A stretch of DNA of 13,374 bases from Pseudomonadota bacterium (GTDB lineage: Bacteria; Pseudomonadota; Alphaproteobacteria; CACIAM-22H2), in contig JAIUNH010000050.1 in NCBI GenBank assembly GCA_020161965.1, positions 1 to 13,374 on the forward strand. The letters are read 5' to 3'. Shown here piece by piece: positions 6,191 to 13,347 of this stretch. The translations under genes and the position numbers were made by a program. The notes under the pieces were generated by a model. It made no database searches. It worked only from the letters and a program-made list of their open reading frames with translations, and was not told the origin of the DNA. Each line of letters begins with the position of its first letter. The stretch's first letter is position 1.

Positions 6191-7951
6191 ATGCCACCCG
6201 CCGCCAGCGCCACGATTCCCGCACCCCGCCGCCGCGTCGATCTGCTCAGCTTCGCCGCCAGTCTGTGGCGCCTGACCAAGCCCTATTGGACGTCGGAGGA
6301 TAAATTCGCCGCCTGGGCGCTGTTTGCCGTGGTCATCGGATTGACGGTCTTCGGCGTCTATCTCGAAGTGTTGTTCAACGAATGGAACAACGTCTTCTAC
6401 ACGGCCCTTCAGGAACGCGACCGGCCGGTCTTCGAAAAACAGATGCTGGTCTTCGTCGGCCTCGCCTTTCTGTTCATCGTCAATTTCATCGTCTCGCGCT
6501 ACGCCATGCAATGGCTGACGATCCGCTGGCGCAAATGGCTGACCCAGCGTTACGTCGCCGCGTGGCTCGACAACCGGATCTATTATCGCTTCCAGCTGAC
6601 GGGAGCGGAAACCGACAACCCCGACCAGCGCATCGCCGAAGACGTGAAGCTGTTCGTGACCACGACCTTGTCGCTGATCACGCAATTCCTGGGCGCGGTG
6701 CTCACGCTCGGCGCGTTCTTGACGATCCTATGGACGCTGTCGGGCGATTTCTCGATCACGCTGTTCGGCCGCGAGATCGACATTCCCGGCTATATGGTGT
6801 GGGCCGCGTTGTTCTACGCCGTGCTCGGCACGTGGCTGACGCATTTGGTGGGCAAGCCCCTTGTCCCATTGAATTACGCGCAGCAGCGCTACGAAGCGGA
6901 TTTCCGCTACGACCTCGTGCGCTTACGCGAAAACTCCGAGCAGGTCGCCCTTTATGGCGGCGAGAAGCGCGAGAGCGAGAATTTCGCGCGCCGCTTCGCG
7001 GGCATCGTGGCCAATTGGTACGGGTTGATGTGGGCGACGCTGAAGCTCAACACCTTCACCAGCTTCTATGCGCAAGCCGCGATCATCTTTCCGTTCATCG
7101 TCGCGGCCCCGCGCTATTTTAACAATTCGATCCAGCTGGGCGGCTTGATGCAGATCGCCTCGGCCTTCGGCCAGGTGCAAAGCGCGCTGTCGTTTTTCGT
7201 TTCGGCCTATGCCCAGCTCGCCGATTGGAAATCGGTCGTCGATCGTCTGCTCGATTTCGAAGCCGCCATCGCCAAAGCCGAGATCGAGGCGAAGGCCAAT
7301 CCGCTGCAAACGCGCGTAAGCGCCGCCCCCGCCCTTGCCCAAGTCGATGTCGCCTTGCCGAGCGGCGCCACACTGATCGCGAACGCCGCCGCGCGCGTCG
7401 AACCGGGCAACCGCGTGCTGCTGACCGGGCCGTCGGGTTCAGGCAAGAGCACGTTGTTCCGGGCACTAGCGGGGCTGTGGCCCTTCGGGCGCGGGATTGT
7501 CGAAACGCCGCCGCCGGGATCGGCGCTGTTCCTGCCGCAGAAACCCTATATGCCCATCGCGAGTCTGCGCGAAGCGCTGCTCTATCCCAATGTCGACGGC
7601 ATCGACGATGCGGCGTTGAAAGCCGTTCTGGGCGACGTGAAGCTCGCGCATCTGGCCGGACGCCTGGACGAAGTCGCGCATTGGGGCCAAGCCTTGTCGC
7701 CGGGCGAGCAACAGCGCCTGGCCGTCGCGCGTGCACTGCTGGCCAAGCCCCAATTCCTGTTCCTCGACGAAGCCACGGCGGCGTTGGACGAGGCGACGGA
7801 AGCGCATCTTTATGCGCTGATCGGCGAACGCTTGAAGGACACCGGCATCGTGTCGATCGGCCATCGGCCCGCTTTGCGCCAGTTCCATAACAAGTTCTGG
7901 CGCGTCGAACCGGGCGGCGACGGCAAGCCTGCGACGCTGGCGGTGAGTTAG
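6191..7951 (+). CDS. YddA/Rv1819c-type ABC transporter, fused permease and ATPase
   Basis: A 586-residue ABC half-transporter of the SbmA/BacA-like group, annotated in databases as vitamin B12, bleomycin or antimicrobial-peptide transporters. The membrane domain covers about 20-345 and contains EVLFNEWNNVFYTALQ (59-74), typical of SbmA/BacA/YddA proteins. The ATPase domain is intact: Walker A GPSGSGKS (413-420), Q-loop Gln450, the ABCD-subfamily-style signature LSPGEQQR (502-509), Walker B FLFLDE (522-527) and H-loop His558. It should work as an inner-membrane homodimer. Published relatives import hydrophilic peptides or cobalamin, but the direction and substrate here are inferred only from the family. 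The ATG at 6191 has GGAGAG (6176-6181) 9 bases upstream. The stop overlaps that of the convergent cyclase gene by 4 bases. Confidence 0.9.
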   Translation: MPPAASATIPAPRRRVDLLSFAASLWRLTKPYWTSEDKFAAWALFAVVIGLTVFGVYLEVLFNEWNNVFYTALQERDRPVFEKQMLVFVGLAFLFIVNFIVSRYAMQWLTIRWRKWLTQRYVAAWLDNRIYYRFQLTGAETDNPDQRIAEDVKLFVTTTLSLITQFLGAVLTLGAFLTILWTLSGDFSITLFGREIDIPGYMVWAALFYAVLGTWLTHLVGKPLVPLNYAQQRYEADFRYDLVRLRENSEQVALYGGEKRESENFARRFAGIVANWYGLMWATLKLNTFTSFYAQAAIIFPFIVAAPRYFNNSIQLGGLMQIASAFGQVQSALSFFVSAYAQLADWKSVVDRLLDFEAAIAKAEIEAKANPLQTRVSAAPALAQVDVALPSGATLIANAAARVEPGNRVLLTGPSGSGKSTLFRALAGLWPFGRGIVETPPPGSALFLPQKPYMPIASLREALLYPNVDGIDDAALKAVLGDVKLAHLAGRLDEVAHWGQALSPGEQQRLAVARALLAKPQFLFLDEATAALDEATEAHLYALIGERLKDTGIVSIGHRPALRQFHNKFWRVEPGGDGKPATLAVS

Positions 7952-9078
7952 CCGGGTGCGTAAACGGGCCGCGCACCCTCGAAGCCCTTGAACGCGAATT
8001 CGCCCAAACGCTGCCACGGGCGATCGAGGGCGGCGGCGAATGCCGCGGAGACGACGATATTCTCGCCCAGCGTGCCGCACATCTTTTCCAGGCGCGCCAC
8101 CATGTTCACGTCGCGGCCGATGACGGTGAAATCCTGGCGGTCGCCCGCCCCGATATTGCCGAACGCGGCCTCGCCCAAATGCAGCGCGATGCCCGCGCGA
8201 AACCCCGCTTTGGCGAGCGCTTCTTGTGCGGCGAGGGCCGCGTCGAGCATGCGCGCACAGGCATCGGCATCGCCCAAAATGTTCGCATCGGCCATGGCGA
8301 GAACGCCGTCGCCGATGAATTTCAAAACCTCGCCGCCGCGATGCAGGATCTCCGGCACCAGGCAATCGAGATAGGCGTTGATCCGCGCCACGGTCTGTTC
8401 GGGTGTCAGCGCGTCGCTCATCGCCGTGAAGCCGCGCAGATCGCTCATCGCCAGCGCCGCGCGCAAATTCCGCACCTCGCCGCGCCTTATTTGGCCCGCG
8501 AGGATCAAATCGCCCGGCGCCTTGCCGACATAGGTTTGCAGAACTTCGCGCGAAACGCGGGTGCGGATCTTCAATTCCATCACCGCCGCGATGGCCGGGC
8601 GCGCCGCGTCGATCAACGCGATATCGTCGGCCAAAAATCCGCCCGACCGCTTTGTCGCGAAGGACAATCCCTGCACCGGCCCTTCGACGAAGGCGAGCGG
8701 CGCGATCACGTAATGCGTGTAGCCCTGGGCGCGCAGATCGGGCAGCAGGTCGTATTCGTCGACGCGGCCGTCGTCGAGGCGCATCTCGAACCACGCCCCG
8801 GTCTCCTGCACGGCGTCGATCGTGTATTTGATTTTGCCGGACAAGATGTCCGGGTTATCGAAGCGCGCCCGGCCCTCGCGCGTGCCGCCACCGCGCTCCC
8901 AGATGCGTTGGATTCCGACATAGCTGGGATGCAGCGTATCGAGGAGAGCGCCCGCACGGTCGATCGGCAGGCCCATTTCGACCAGCCGTTCGGCCACGCC
9001 GCCCATGAAATCAGCGAGATCGAGGGCTTTGGCCGGGCCCAATACCCAATTGACGAAGTCCCGGATTCGTTCGTTCAT
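7948..9078 (-). CDS. Class III adenylate/guanylate cyclase with N-terminal sensory-type domain
   Basis: A 376-residue soluble protein. The C-terminal half (about 200-376) is a class III nucleotidyl cyclase domain. SDLRGFT (212-218) provides metal-binding Asp213, and KFIGDG (253-258) provides base-contacting Lys253 and metal-binding Asp257. DFTVIGRDVNMVARLE (316-331) provides the transition-state residues Asn325 and Arg329. The set is complete, so activity is expected after homodimerisation. The Lys-Thr pattern favours ATP and cAMP, though this is not certain. The N-terminal half (about 20-190) has the TLHP and WERGGG features and the GGF segment that I recall from many alphaproteobacterial cyclases; it probably senses something unknown. 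No membrane segments are seen. The ATG at 9076-9078 is the natural start. It may supply a ligand to the CNB protein at 1474-1935, though they are not co-transcribed. Confidence 0.9.
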   Translation of the reverse strand: MNERIRDFVNWVLGPAKALDLADFMGGVAERLVEMGLPIDRAGALLDTLHPSYVGIQRIWERGGGTREGRARFDNPDILSGKIKYTIDAVQETGAWFEMRLDDGRVDEYDLLPDLRAQGYTHYVIAPLAFVEGPVQGLSFATKRSGGFLADDIALIDAARPAIAAVMELKIRTRVSREVLQTYVGKAPGDLILAGQIRRGEVRNLRAALAMSDLRGFTAMSDALTPEQTVARINAYLDCLVPEILHRGGEVLKFIGDGVLAMADANILGDADACARMLDAALAAQEALAKAGFRAGIALHLGEAAFGNIGAGDRQDFTVIGRDVNMVARLEKMCGTLGENIVVSAAFAAALDRPWQRLGEFAFKGFEGARPVYAPG

Positions 9079-9101
9079 CGTCGGACGATGCGCCGCCGGA
9101 T

Positions 9102-9116
9102 CGCTTGACGCAAGCG
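9102..9116. promoter_or_regulatory. Perfect inverted repeat in the cyclase-acuI divergent region
   Basis: CGCTTG-ACG-CAAGCG is a perfect 6-base inverted repeat. It contains TTGACG (9105-9110), a good -35 hexamer on the plus strand, so a bound repressor would block a promoter for the reductase gene. No strong -10 is visible 16-18 bases downstream. Operator function is inference. Confidence 0.35.
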
Positions 9117-9137
9117 CCCGGCCCTGCGAGTAGTCGC

Positions 9138-9154
9138 CCCGGGACGTCCCCGGG
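9138..9154 (+). other. Hairpin just upstream of the acuI ribosome binding site
   Basis: CCCGGG-ACGTC-CCCGGG can form a 6-bp all-GC stem with a 5-base loop, ending one base before the GAAAGG ribosome binding site (9156-9161). If transcribed it would be very stable. Each arm is itself a palindrome, so alternative pairings and dimers are possible. It could be an RNA control element, or simply GC-rich leader sequence. Confidence 0.4.
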
Positions 9155-9170
9155 CGAAAGGCAAAACGGC

Positions 9171-10154
9171 ATGTTTCGTGCGCTGCTTCTCGAGAAGACC
9201 GACGGCAAAGTCACGGCCAATCTCCGTCAGCTCGACGATTCGGCGCTGCCCGACTTCCCGGTGACCGCCAAGGTCAGTTATTCGACGCTGAACTACAAAG
9301 ACGGGCTCGCGATCGCCGACAAGGGCAAGATCGTGCGCGAGTTTCCGTTGATCCCCGGCATCGATTGGGCCGGCACGGTCGAGACGTCCGACGACGATCG
9401 CTTCAAAGCGGGCGACCGCGTGATCCTGACCGGCTGGGGCGTGGGCGAGCAATTCCACGGCGGCATGGCCGAGCGCGCGCGCGCCAAGGCCGAATGGCTG
9501 ATCAAGATGCCGCCGGGCATGGACAAGAAATGGGCCATGTCGATGGGCACGGCTGGGTTGACCGCGATGCTCGCGGTCCATGCGCTGGAAGCCAACGGTT
9601 TGAAGAAGGACCGCGAGGTTCTGGTCACCGGTGCGGCCGGCGGTGTCGGTTCGGTCGCGGTCGCGATCCTTGCCAAGCTTGGCCACAAGGTCGTCGCGGC
9701 GACCGGGCGCTTGGAACTCGAATCCTATTTGAAGGCGCTGGGTGCGGCGAGCGTGATGGATCGCGCCGAGCTCGCCAAGCCCGCCAAGCCGCTGGAAGGC
9801 GAACGTTGGGCGGGCGTGATCGATACGGTCGGCGGGCCCGCTTTGGCGAATGCGCTGGCGTCGATGGCCTATCGCGCGCCCGTCGCCGCGTGCGGGCTTG
9901 CCGGCAGCCACGATCTGCCGACGACGGTGATGCCGTTCATTCTGCGCGGCGTGAAATTGATCGGCATCGATTCCGTGCGCTGCCCGATCCCCGAGCGCGA
10001 CGCCGCATGGCGCAAGCTCGCGGCCCTGCTGCCCGACGGCTTGCCCGTCGGCGGCACGAAGATCGTCGGCCTTTCCGACGTGCCCGCCTTGGCCGAGCAG
10101 ATCGTCGCGGGCCAGATCCAAGGCCGCATCGTGATCGACGTCAGCCAAGCTTAA
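9171..10154 (+). CDS. acuI: Acrylyl-CoA reductase (NADPH), AcuI/YhdH family
   Basis: A 327-residue zinc-free medium-chain dehydrogenase/reductase, close to the length of E. coli YhdH (324). It reduces toxic acryloyl-CoA to propionyl-CoA using NADPH, a step in 3-hydroxypropionate and DMSP breakdown and in detoxification. Family motifs are STLNYKDGLAI (38-48), PGIDWAGTV (62-70), GTAGLTAMLAV (126-136), the Rossmann loop VTGAAGGVGSVAV (152-164) and GIDSVRCP (265-272). I chose the ATG at 9171 because it follows GAAAGG and begins MFRALLL as in relatives. An in-frame TTG at 9105 would add 22 low-complexity residues and lies within the inverted repeat. It is divergent from the cyclase gene and convergent, with a 6-base gap, with the secreted-protein gene. 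The substrate assignment rests on family similarity. Confidence 0.88.
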   Translation: MFRALLLEKTDGKVTANLRQLDDSALPDFPVTAKVSYSTLNYKDGLAIADKGKIVREFPLIPGIDWAGTVETSDDDRFKAGDRVILTGWGVGEQFHGGMAERARAKAEWLIKMPPGMDKKWAMSMGTAGLTAMLAVHALEANGLKKDREVLVTGAAGGVGSVAVAILAKLGHKVVAATGRLELESYLKALGAASVMDRAELAKPAKPLEGERWAGVIDTVGGPALANALASMAYRAPVAACGLAGSHDLPTTVMPFILRGVKLIGIDSVRCPIPERDAAWRKLAALLPDGLPVGGTKIVGLSDVPALAEQIVAGQIQGRIVIDVSQA

Positions 10155-10160
10155 AGCGCG

Positions 10161-11459
10161 TCACCCGCCCGGCGGGACGATGCGCACGACTTCCCAGCTA
10201 TTCATGCGCTGCGGCGGTCCGACGAGTTGTTCTTCCTGCATTTTGAGCAGCCACCCGAGTTCGGGCGCGTAATGAAGCGTGCGCTTTCGGATGAACTCGT
10301 TCATGCCCGGTCCGACGGCCTCCGTGCGGCCCTCGATGACGAAAGTCGTGTACGACTTGCCGTCGATTTCCAACGCTTCCGTTCGAACGATCTCCAACGA
10401 TTGATCCCAGGCATTCGTGCTCGACGCCGCCTCTTGCCGGAATCGGGCCTTCTTTCCGACAGACAGCGGGAACAAAGATTCGATCGCGCCGCGATCGAAC
10501 TTGGCGTTGCTGTCGAGCGGCAGCAGTCCGGCACTCCATGTCGTGCCCGATTTCCCGGCATTTATCGTGGTGATCGACATGCTTTCTGTTTTCACGACTT
10601 CGAAATGGCCGTTCTTCGTGACGAAGCGCGTTCCGACGGCGGGCGCGCGGAAATCGCCGCTGACCGGTGTGGCGGGCCGTGGCGTCGCGGGGTCGAATCC
10701 GTTGATTGCCGCCGGTGTGTAACCTTGGAGCGTGCGGCCGAAGCCGGCTTTGACCTGCGGCGTGATCGCTTTAGACCAATCGACCCAGGCATCGGCGAAC
10801 CGGCGATGCGCGGGATTCGCGCCGATCAAATCGACATGCCATTCGCTCGTCGTCGGAGAATTATTGCGCGTCGCCGGCCCGCCGAACGCGGACGGCAATA
10901 TTTCGTAGCCGACACGAAGAAATTCGCCGTACCGGACGATCCGCACGACTGTGCCGAGCAGCGTGGTCGCGCGCACAATCTTGGCGTCGCGCAGATACGC
11001 GTATAGTTGCTGGGTGTTCTCGTCGGCACCGTTGGGCGCGACCCAGGTGCGCATCGAGTGGCTCACCCGCATGCAAAACTGATCGGCCATGTTGAAGTTT
11101 CGATCGGCATCGACGAACAACAGGTCGGTCCGCTCGCATTCGCGATCGCGGATCCATTGGAGATTCTCCGTCTGCGCCGTGCCGAACAGCGACACCAGCC
11201 CGACGAGCGTGTTGTTGCGGATCGAAACCAAAGTGGCGACCGGAAGGCGCGCGGTCATCGATCCGTCGATATTGCGCGATTGCGATTCGCTGGCTGCCGC
11301 GAGGATCCATTTGCCCGGCGGCAACGGCACTTCGGAGCGCGCGAAGCGAACCTTGGTTTCGACTTCGGTGCCGATGGGCATCGTATGGATCGACTGCGCT
11401 TGGGCGGTTCCGATCGTCAGAAAAGCGAGGGTGATTACATATGCAAGATAGCGATACAT
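10161..11459 (-). CDS. Secreted two-domain protein of unknown function
   Basis: I do not recognise this 432-residue protein. A clear Sec signal peptide (hydrophobic core about 5-18) ends with an AQA site at 19-21, so the mature protein should be periplasmic or extracellular. There is no lipobox. The mature chain has exactly two cysteines (108 and 129), which could form one disulfide. An N-terminal region (about 22-245) is joined by a Pro/Ala/Thr-rich linker (about 248-268) to a C-terminal, probably beta-rich region (270-428) containing FPLSVGKKARF and LHYAPELGWLLK. I recall loosely similar C-terminal stretches in other secreted hypothetical proteins, unverified. The ATG at 11457-11459 has AAGGGG 11 bases upstream. 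By eye its codon use is less GC-biased than its neighbours, consistent with faster evolution or transfer. Confidence 0.8.
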   Translation of the reverse strand: MYRYLAYVITLAFLTIGTAQAQSIHTMPIGTEVETKVRFARSEVPLPPGKWILAAASESQSRNIDGSMTARLPVATLVSIRNNTLVGLVSLFGTAQTENLQWIRDRECERTDLLFVDADRNFNMADQFCMRVSHSMRTWVAPNGADENTQQLYAYLRDAKIVRATTLLGTVVRIVRYGEFLRVGYEILPSAFGGPATRNNSPTTSEWHVDLIGANPAHRRFADAWVDWSKAITPQVKAGFGRTLQGYTPAAINGFDPATPRPATPVSGDFRAPAVGTRFVTKNGHFEVVKTESMSITTINAGKSGTTWSAGLLPLDSNAKFDRGAIESLFPLSVGKKARFRQEAASSTNAWDQSLEIVRTEALEIDGKSYTTFVIEGRTEAVGPGMNEFIRKRTLHYAPELGWLLKMQEEQLVGPPQRMNSWEVVRIVPPGG

Positions 11460-11496
11460 CGCGCCGACTGCCCCTTAAAGACGATCAACCAAGGGA

Positions 11497-11524
11497 AGCA
11501 TAACAACGAATCCGGATCGGTCAA
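11497..11524 (-). promoter_or_regulatory. Candidate promoter for the secreted-protein gene
   Basis: On the minus strand, TTGACC (11524-11519) and TATGCT (11502-11497) are 16 bases apart, matching 5 of 6 and 4 of 6 consensus positions. Transcription would start about 30 bases before the ATG, leaving room for the AAGGGG ribosome binding site. This is the best-formed promoter candidate in the window. Confidence 0.5.
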
Positions 11525-11534
11525 AGGCAAGCGA

Positions 11535-11564
11535 TTGGCAAGACCACCGAAATCGGCGTAAAAC
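11535..11564 (+). promoter_or_regulatory. Candidate promoter for the rbfA-truB-rpsO operon
   Basis: TTGGCA (11535-11540) and TAAAAC (11559-11564) are 18 bases apart, matching 5 of 6 and 4 of 6 consensus positions. The predicted start point falls at about 11570-11572, essentially on the rbfA ATG (11572). No ribosome binding site is visible upstream of that ATG, which fits a leaderless or near-leaderless transcript. Confidence 0.42.
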
Positions 11565-11571
11565 CCGGGCC

Positions 11572-12015
11572 ATGAGCGGCAAGTTCGACAGAAACAACGA
11601 AGGCCCGGCCGGCCCCAGCCAGCGCCAATTGCGCGTGGGCGAAGCGGTGCGCCGCGCTTTGGTCGAGGTGTTGCAGGAAGCGCATTTCCGCGACCCCGAT
11701 TTGCAAGGGCAGTCGATCACCGTGTCGGAAGTGCGCGCCACACCCGACCTGAAACACGCGACCGCGTTCGTCACGACGCTGGGCGGCATCGACGCCGACA
11801 AGACGATCGCGGCCCTGGGGCGCGCGCGCGCCTATATCCGCGGCGAAGTGCAGCGGCGCATCGATCTGCGCCAAGCCGTCGACATCCATTTCAAGCGCGA
11901 TACCGGCTTCGATTACGCTTCCCGCATGGATGCGGCGTTCCGCGACCCGAAAGTGCTGGCCGATATCGCCCCGCCGGAAGACGCACCGAAGCCGCGCGCG
12001 CGCAAGAAGAAGTGA
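11572..12015 (+). CDS. rbfA: Ribosome-binding factor A
   Basis: A 147-residue RbfA. It binds the free 30S subunit near the 5' end of 16S rRNA and assists late 30S maturation, notably during cold growth. The KH-like domain runs from SQRQLRVGEAVRRALVEVLQ (16-35) through TVSEVRATPDLKHATAFV to the RARAYIRGEVQRRIDLR helix-kink segment. The C-terminal tail ending RARKKK is basic and probably flexible, as in many alphaproteobacterial RbfA. The ATG at 11572 gives a normal N-terminus but has no clear ribosome binding site. The stop overlaps the GTG start of truB by 4 bases. In most relatives infB lies directly upstream; here a divergent unrelated gene does. Confidence 0.94.
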   Translation: MSGKFDRNNEGPAGPSQRQLRVGEAVRRALVEVLQEAHFRDPDLQGQSITVSEVRATPDLKHATAFVTTLGGIDADKTIAALGRARAYIRGEVQRRIDLRQAVDIHFKRDTGFDYASRMDAAFRDPKVLADIAPPEDAPKPRARKKK

Positions 12016-12911
12016 AGCGCCAAAAGAACAAGGTCGATGGCTGGGTCGTGCTGGATAAGCCGATCGGCCCGAGTTCGACGCAGGCCTTGGGCAAAGTGCG
12101 TTGGCTCTTCCAAGCCGCCAAAGGCGGTCATGGCGGCACGCTGGACCCGCTGGCGTCGGGCGTGCTGCCCATCGCGCTCGGCGAGGCGACCAAGCTGATC
12201 CCCTTCGCGATGGACGGCACCAAGCAATACGAATTCGCCGTGCGCTGGGGCGCGGCGACCGCGACCGACGATCTGGAAGGATCGGTCGTCGCGACCAGCC
12301 CCAGTCGCCCGGCCGAAGCCGCGATCCGGGCGGCCCTGCCAAGCTTCGAGGGCGAGATCGAGCAACTGCCCCCCGCCTTCTCGGCCATTAAGATCGACGG
12401 CAAGCGCGCCTACGAGCTGGCCCGCGCCGGGGAGGAGGTCGTCCTCCAACCCCGTAAGGTACTGATTCATAAACTTGAATACCTGGAATCGCCCGATACC
12501 GACACGGCGCGGTTCCGGGTTACCTGCGGCAAGGGCACCTATGTCCGCAGCCTCGCCCGCGACCTCGCCGGGGCGCTGGGAACGGTCGGCCATGTGATCG
12601 AACTTCGCCGGACGCGAGTCGGCAAATTCACGCTGGAATCGGCAATTTCACTGGCAAGACTGGAGGGGTTTGGGCATAGTCCCGCCCGCTTTGGGGCCCT
12701 CGCCCCGGTCGAGACCGCACTGGACGACATCCCGGTGCTGGCCGTGACCGCGGAAGAGGCTTCGGCCCTGAAACAGGGCCGGGCTTTGCGAGACCCCCGC
12801 ATCGATCGCGTTCCCGCCGAACCGATTGCCGCCTTCCAAGAAGGGCGGCTGGTGGCGCTGGTCGCGAGCGACGGAAACGAAATCCGTCCGGTGCGCGTGT
12901 TCAACCTCTAG
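12012..12911 (+). CDS. truB: tRNA pseudouridine(55) synthase
   Basis: A 299-residue TruB. It converts U55 to pseudouridine in the T-loop of nearly all tRNAs and also acts as a tRNA chaperone. Diagnostic blocks are GWVVLDKPIGPSSTQAL (10-26), GHGGTLDPLASGVLPIALG (39-57) with catalytic Asp45, KQYEFAVRWGAATATDDLEG (71-90), PPAFSAIKIDGKRAYELAR (120-138) and CGKGTYVRSLARDL (172-185). Length and motif order are normal, and the C-terminal region (about 225-299) is a short accessory domain. The GTG start at 12012 overlaps the rbfA stop as GTGA, indicating translational coupling. The next gene, rpsO, begins 18 bases after its stop, so rbfA, truB and rpsO form one transcription unit. Confidence 0.96.
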   Translation: MKRQKNKVDGWVVLDKPIGPSSTQALGKVRWLFQAAKGGHGGTLDPLASGVLPIALGEATKLIPFAMDGTKQYEFAVRWGAATATDDLEGSVVATSPSRPAEAAIRAALPSFEGEIEQLPPAFSAIKIDGKRAYELARAGEEVVLQPRKVLIHKLEYLESPDTDTARFRVTCGKGTYVRSLARDLAGALGTVGHVIELRRTRVGKFTLESAISLARLEGFGHSPARFGALAPVETALDDIPVLAVTAEEASALKQGRALRDPRIDRVPAEPIAAFQEGRLVALVASDGNEIRPVRVFNL

Positions 12912-12929
12912 GGTCGAAAGGAATGACCG

Positions 12930-13199
12930 ATGTCGCTCGAACCCACGCACAAGAGTGAAATCGTCGCCAAGTTTGCCGTCAAGAAGGGCGACACCGGATC
13001 CCCGGAAGTCCAGGTCGCGTTGCTGACCGAGCGTATCAAGGAGCTCACCGAGCACCTCGGCACGCACAAGAAGGACTTCCACTCGCGCCGCGGCCTGCTG
13101 ATGATGGTCGGCCAGCGCCGTCGTCTTCTCGACTATCTCAAGAAGACCGACACCAAGCGCTACTCGACGCTGCTCGAGCGTCTCGAACTGCGTCGCTAA
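12930..13199 (+). CDS. rpsO: 30S ribosomal protein S15
   Basis: An 89-residue S15, exactly the usual length. It is a primary 16S rRNA-binding protein of the central domain that nucleates the 30S platform and contacts 23S rRNA in an intersubunit bridge. Typical sequence blocks are GDTGSPEVQVALLTERI (20-36), LGTHKKDFHSRRGL (43-56) and the basic RRRLLDYLKK stretch (63-72). The ATG at 12930 has an excellent ribosome binding site, GAAAGGA (12916-12922), 7 bases upstream, consistent with high expression. In many bacteria S15 represses its own mRNA by binding its leader. The 18-base truB-rpsO gap is too short for a separate large leader structure, but the end of truB could take part. A strong terminator begins 23 bases downstream. 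Confidence 0.98.
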   Translation: MSLEPTHKSEIVAKFAVKKGDTGSPEVQVALLTERIKELTEHLGTHKKDFHSRRGLLMMVGQRRRLLDYLKKTDTKRYSTLLERLELRR

Positions 13200-13222
13200 A
13201 GCGAACCGTTTGAAATCCATGC

Positions 13223-13283
13223 GCGACGATGCCGCCCGCGACGCCGGATATGTTCCGGCCGCGGTCGCGTCGTCGCGTTTTTT
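13223..13283 (+). terminator. Strong two-tier intrinsic terminator after rpsO
   Basis: The outer arms GCGACGA (13223-13229) and TCGTCGC (13270-13276) pair perfectly over 7 bp. The inner arms CGCGACGCCGG (13237-13247) pair with CCGGC (13255-13259) and GTCGCG (13264-13269) across a 4-base bulge, with loop ATATGTT. One base later come six T (13278-13283). An asymmetric 7-base bulge (13230-13236) separates the two tiers. It marks the end of the rbfA-truB-rpsO unit, although some read-through into a downstream gene such as pnp would be usual. Confidence 0.75.
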
Positions 13284-13322
13284 CTATCCGACGTCCAGAA
13301 GTCCATGGGCGGTTTCGGTTCG

Positions 13323-13347
13323 CGCTGTCGCCATGGGGGCGATAGCG
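13323..13347 (+). other. Ten-base-pair hairpin in the region downstream of rpsO
   Basis: CGCTGTCGCC (13323-13332) pairs with GGCGATAGCG (13338-13347) over 10 contiguous pairs, one of them G-U, around loop ATGGG. No T run follows, so it is not an intrinsic terminator. In E. coli the rpsO-pnp spacer holds an RNase III hairpin that controls pnp. A comparable role here is inference, because pnp itself is outside the window. Bases 13284-13374 otherwise hold no gene I can support. Confidence 0.5.

Noticed and set aside
4825..6279. 484-codon minus-strand open frame opposite the glycosyltransferase gene
   Set aside because: Antisense shadow of a high-GC3 gene. It runs through the terminator and the next gene start, and it has no domain signal.
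7466..8794. 442-codon minus-strand open frame spanning the ABC/cyclase junction
   Set aside because: It is out of frame with the cyclase on the same strand and Arg-rich, with no motifs.
9105..9170. Upstream TTG start adding 22 residues to the acrylyl-CoA reductase
   Set aside because: The added residues are Pro/Gly/Ser-rich and unlike the family. The start would fall inside a perfect inverted repeat and has no ribosome binding site, whereas the ATG at 9171 has GAAAGG and the usual N-terminus.
10164..10176. CCCGC-CCG-GCGGG palindrome just after the acuI stop, considered as a terminator
   Set aside because: The stem is only 5 bp with a 3-base loop and no T run on either strand, and it encodes the C-terminal Pro-Pro-Gly-Gly of the minus-strand gene.
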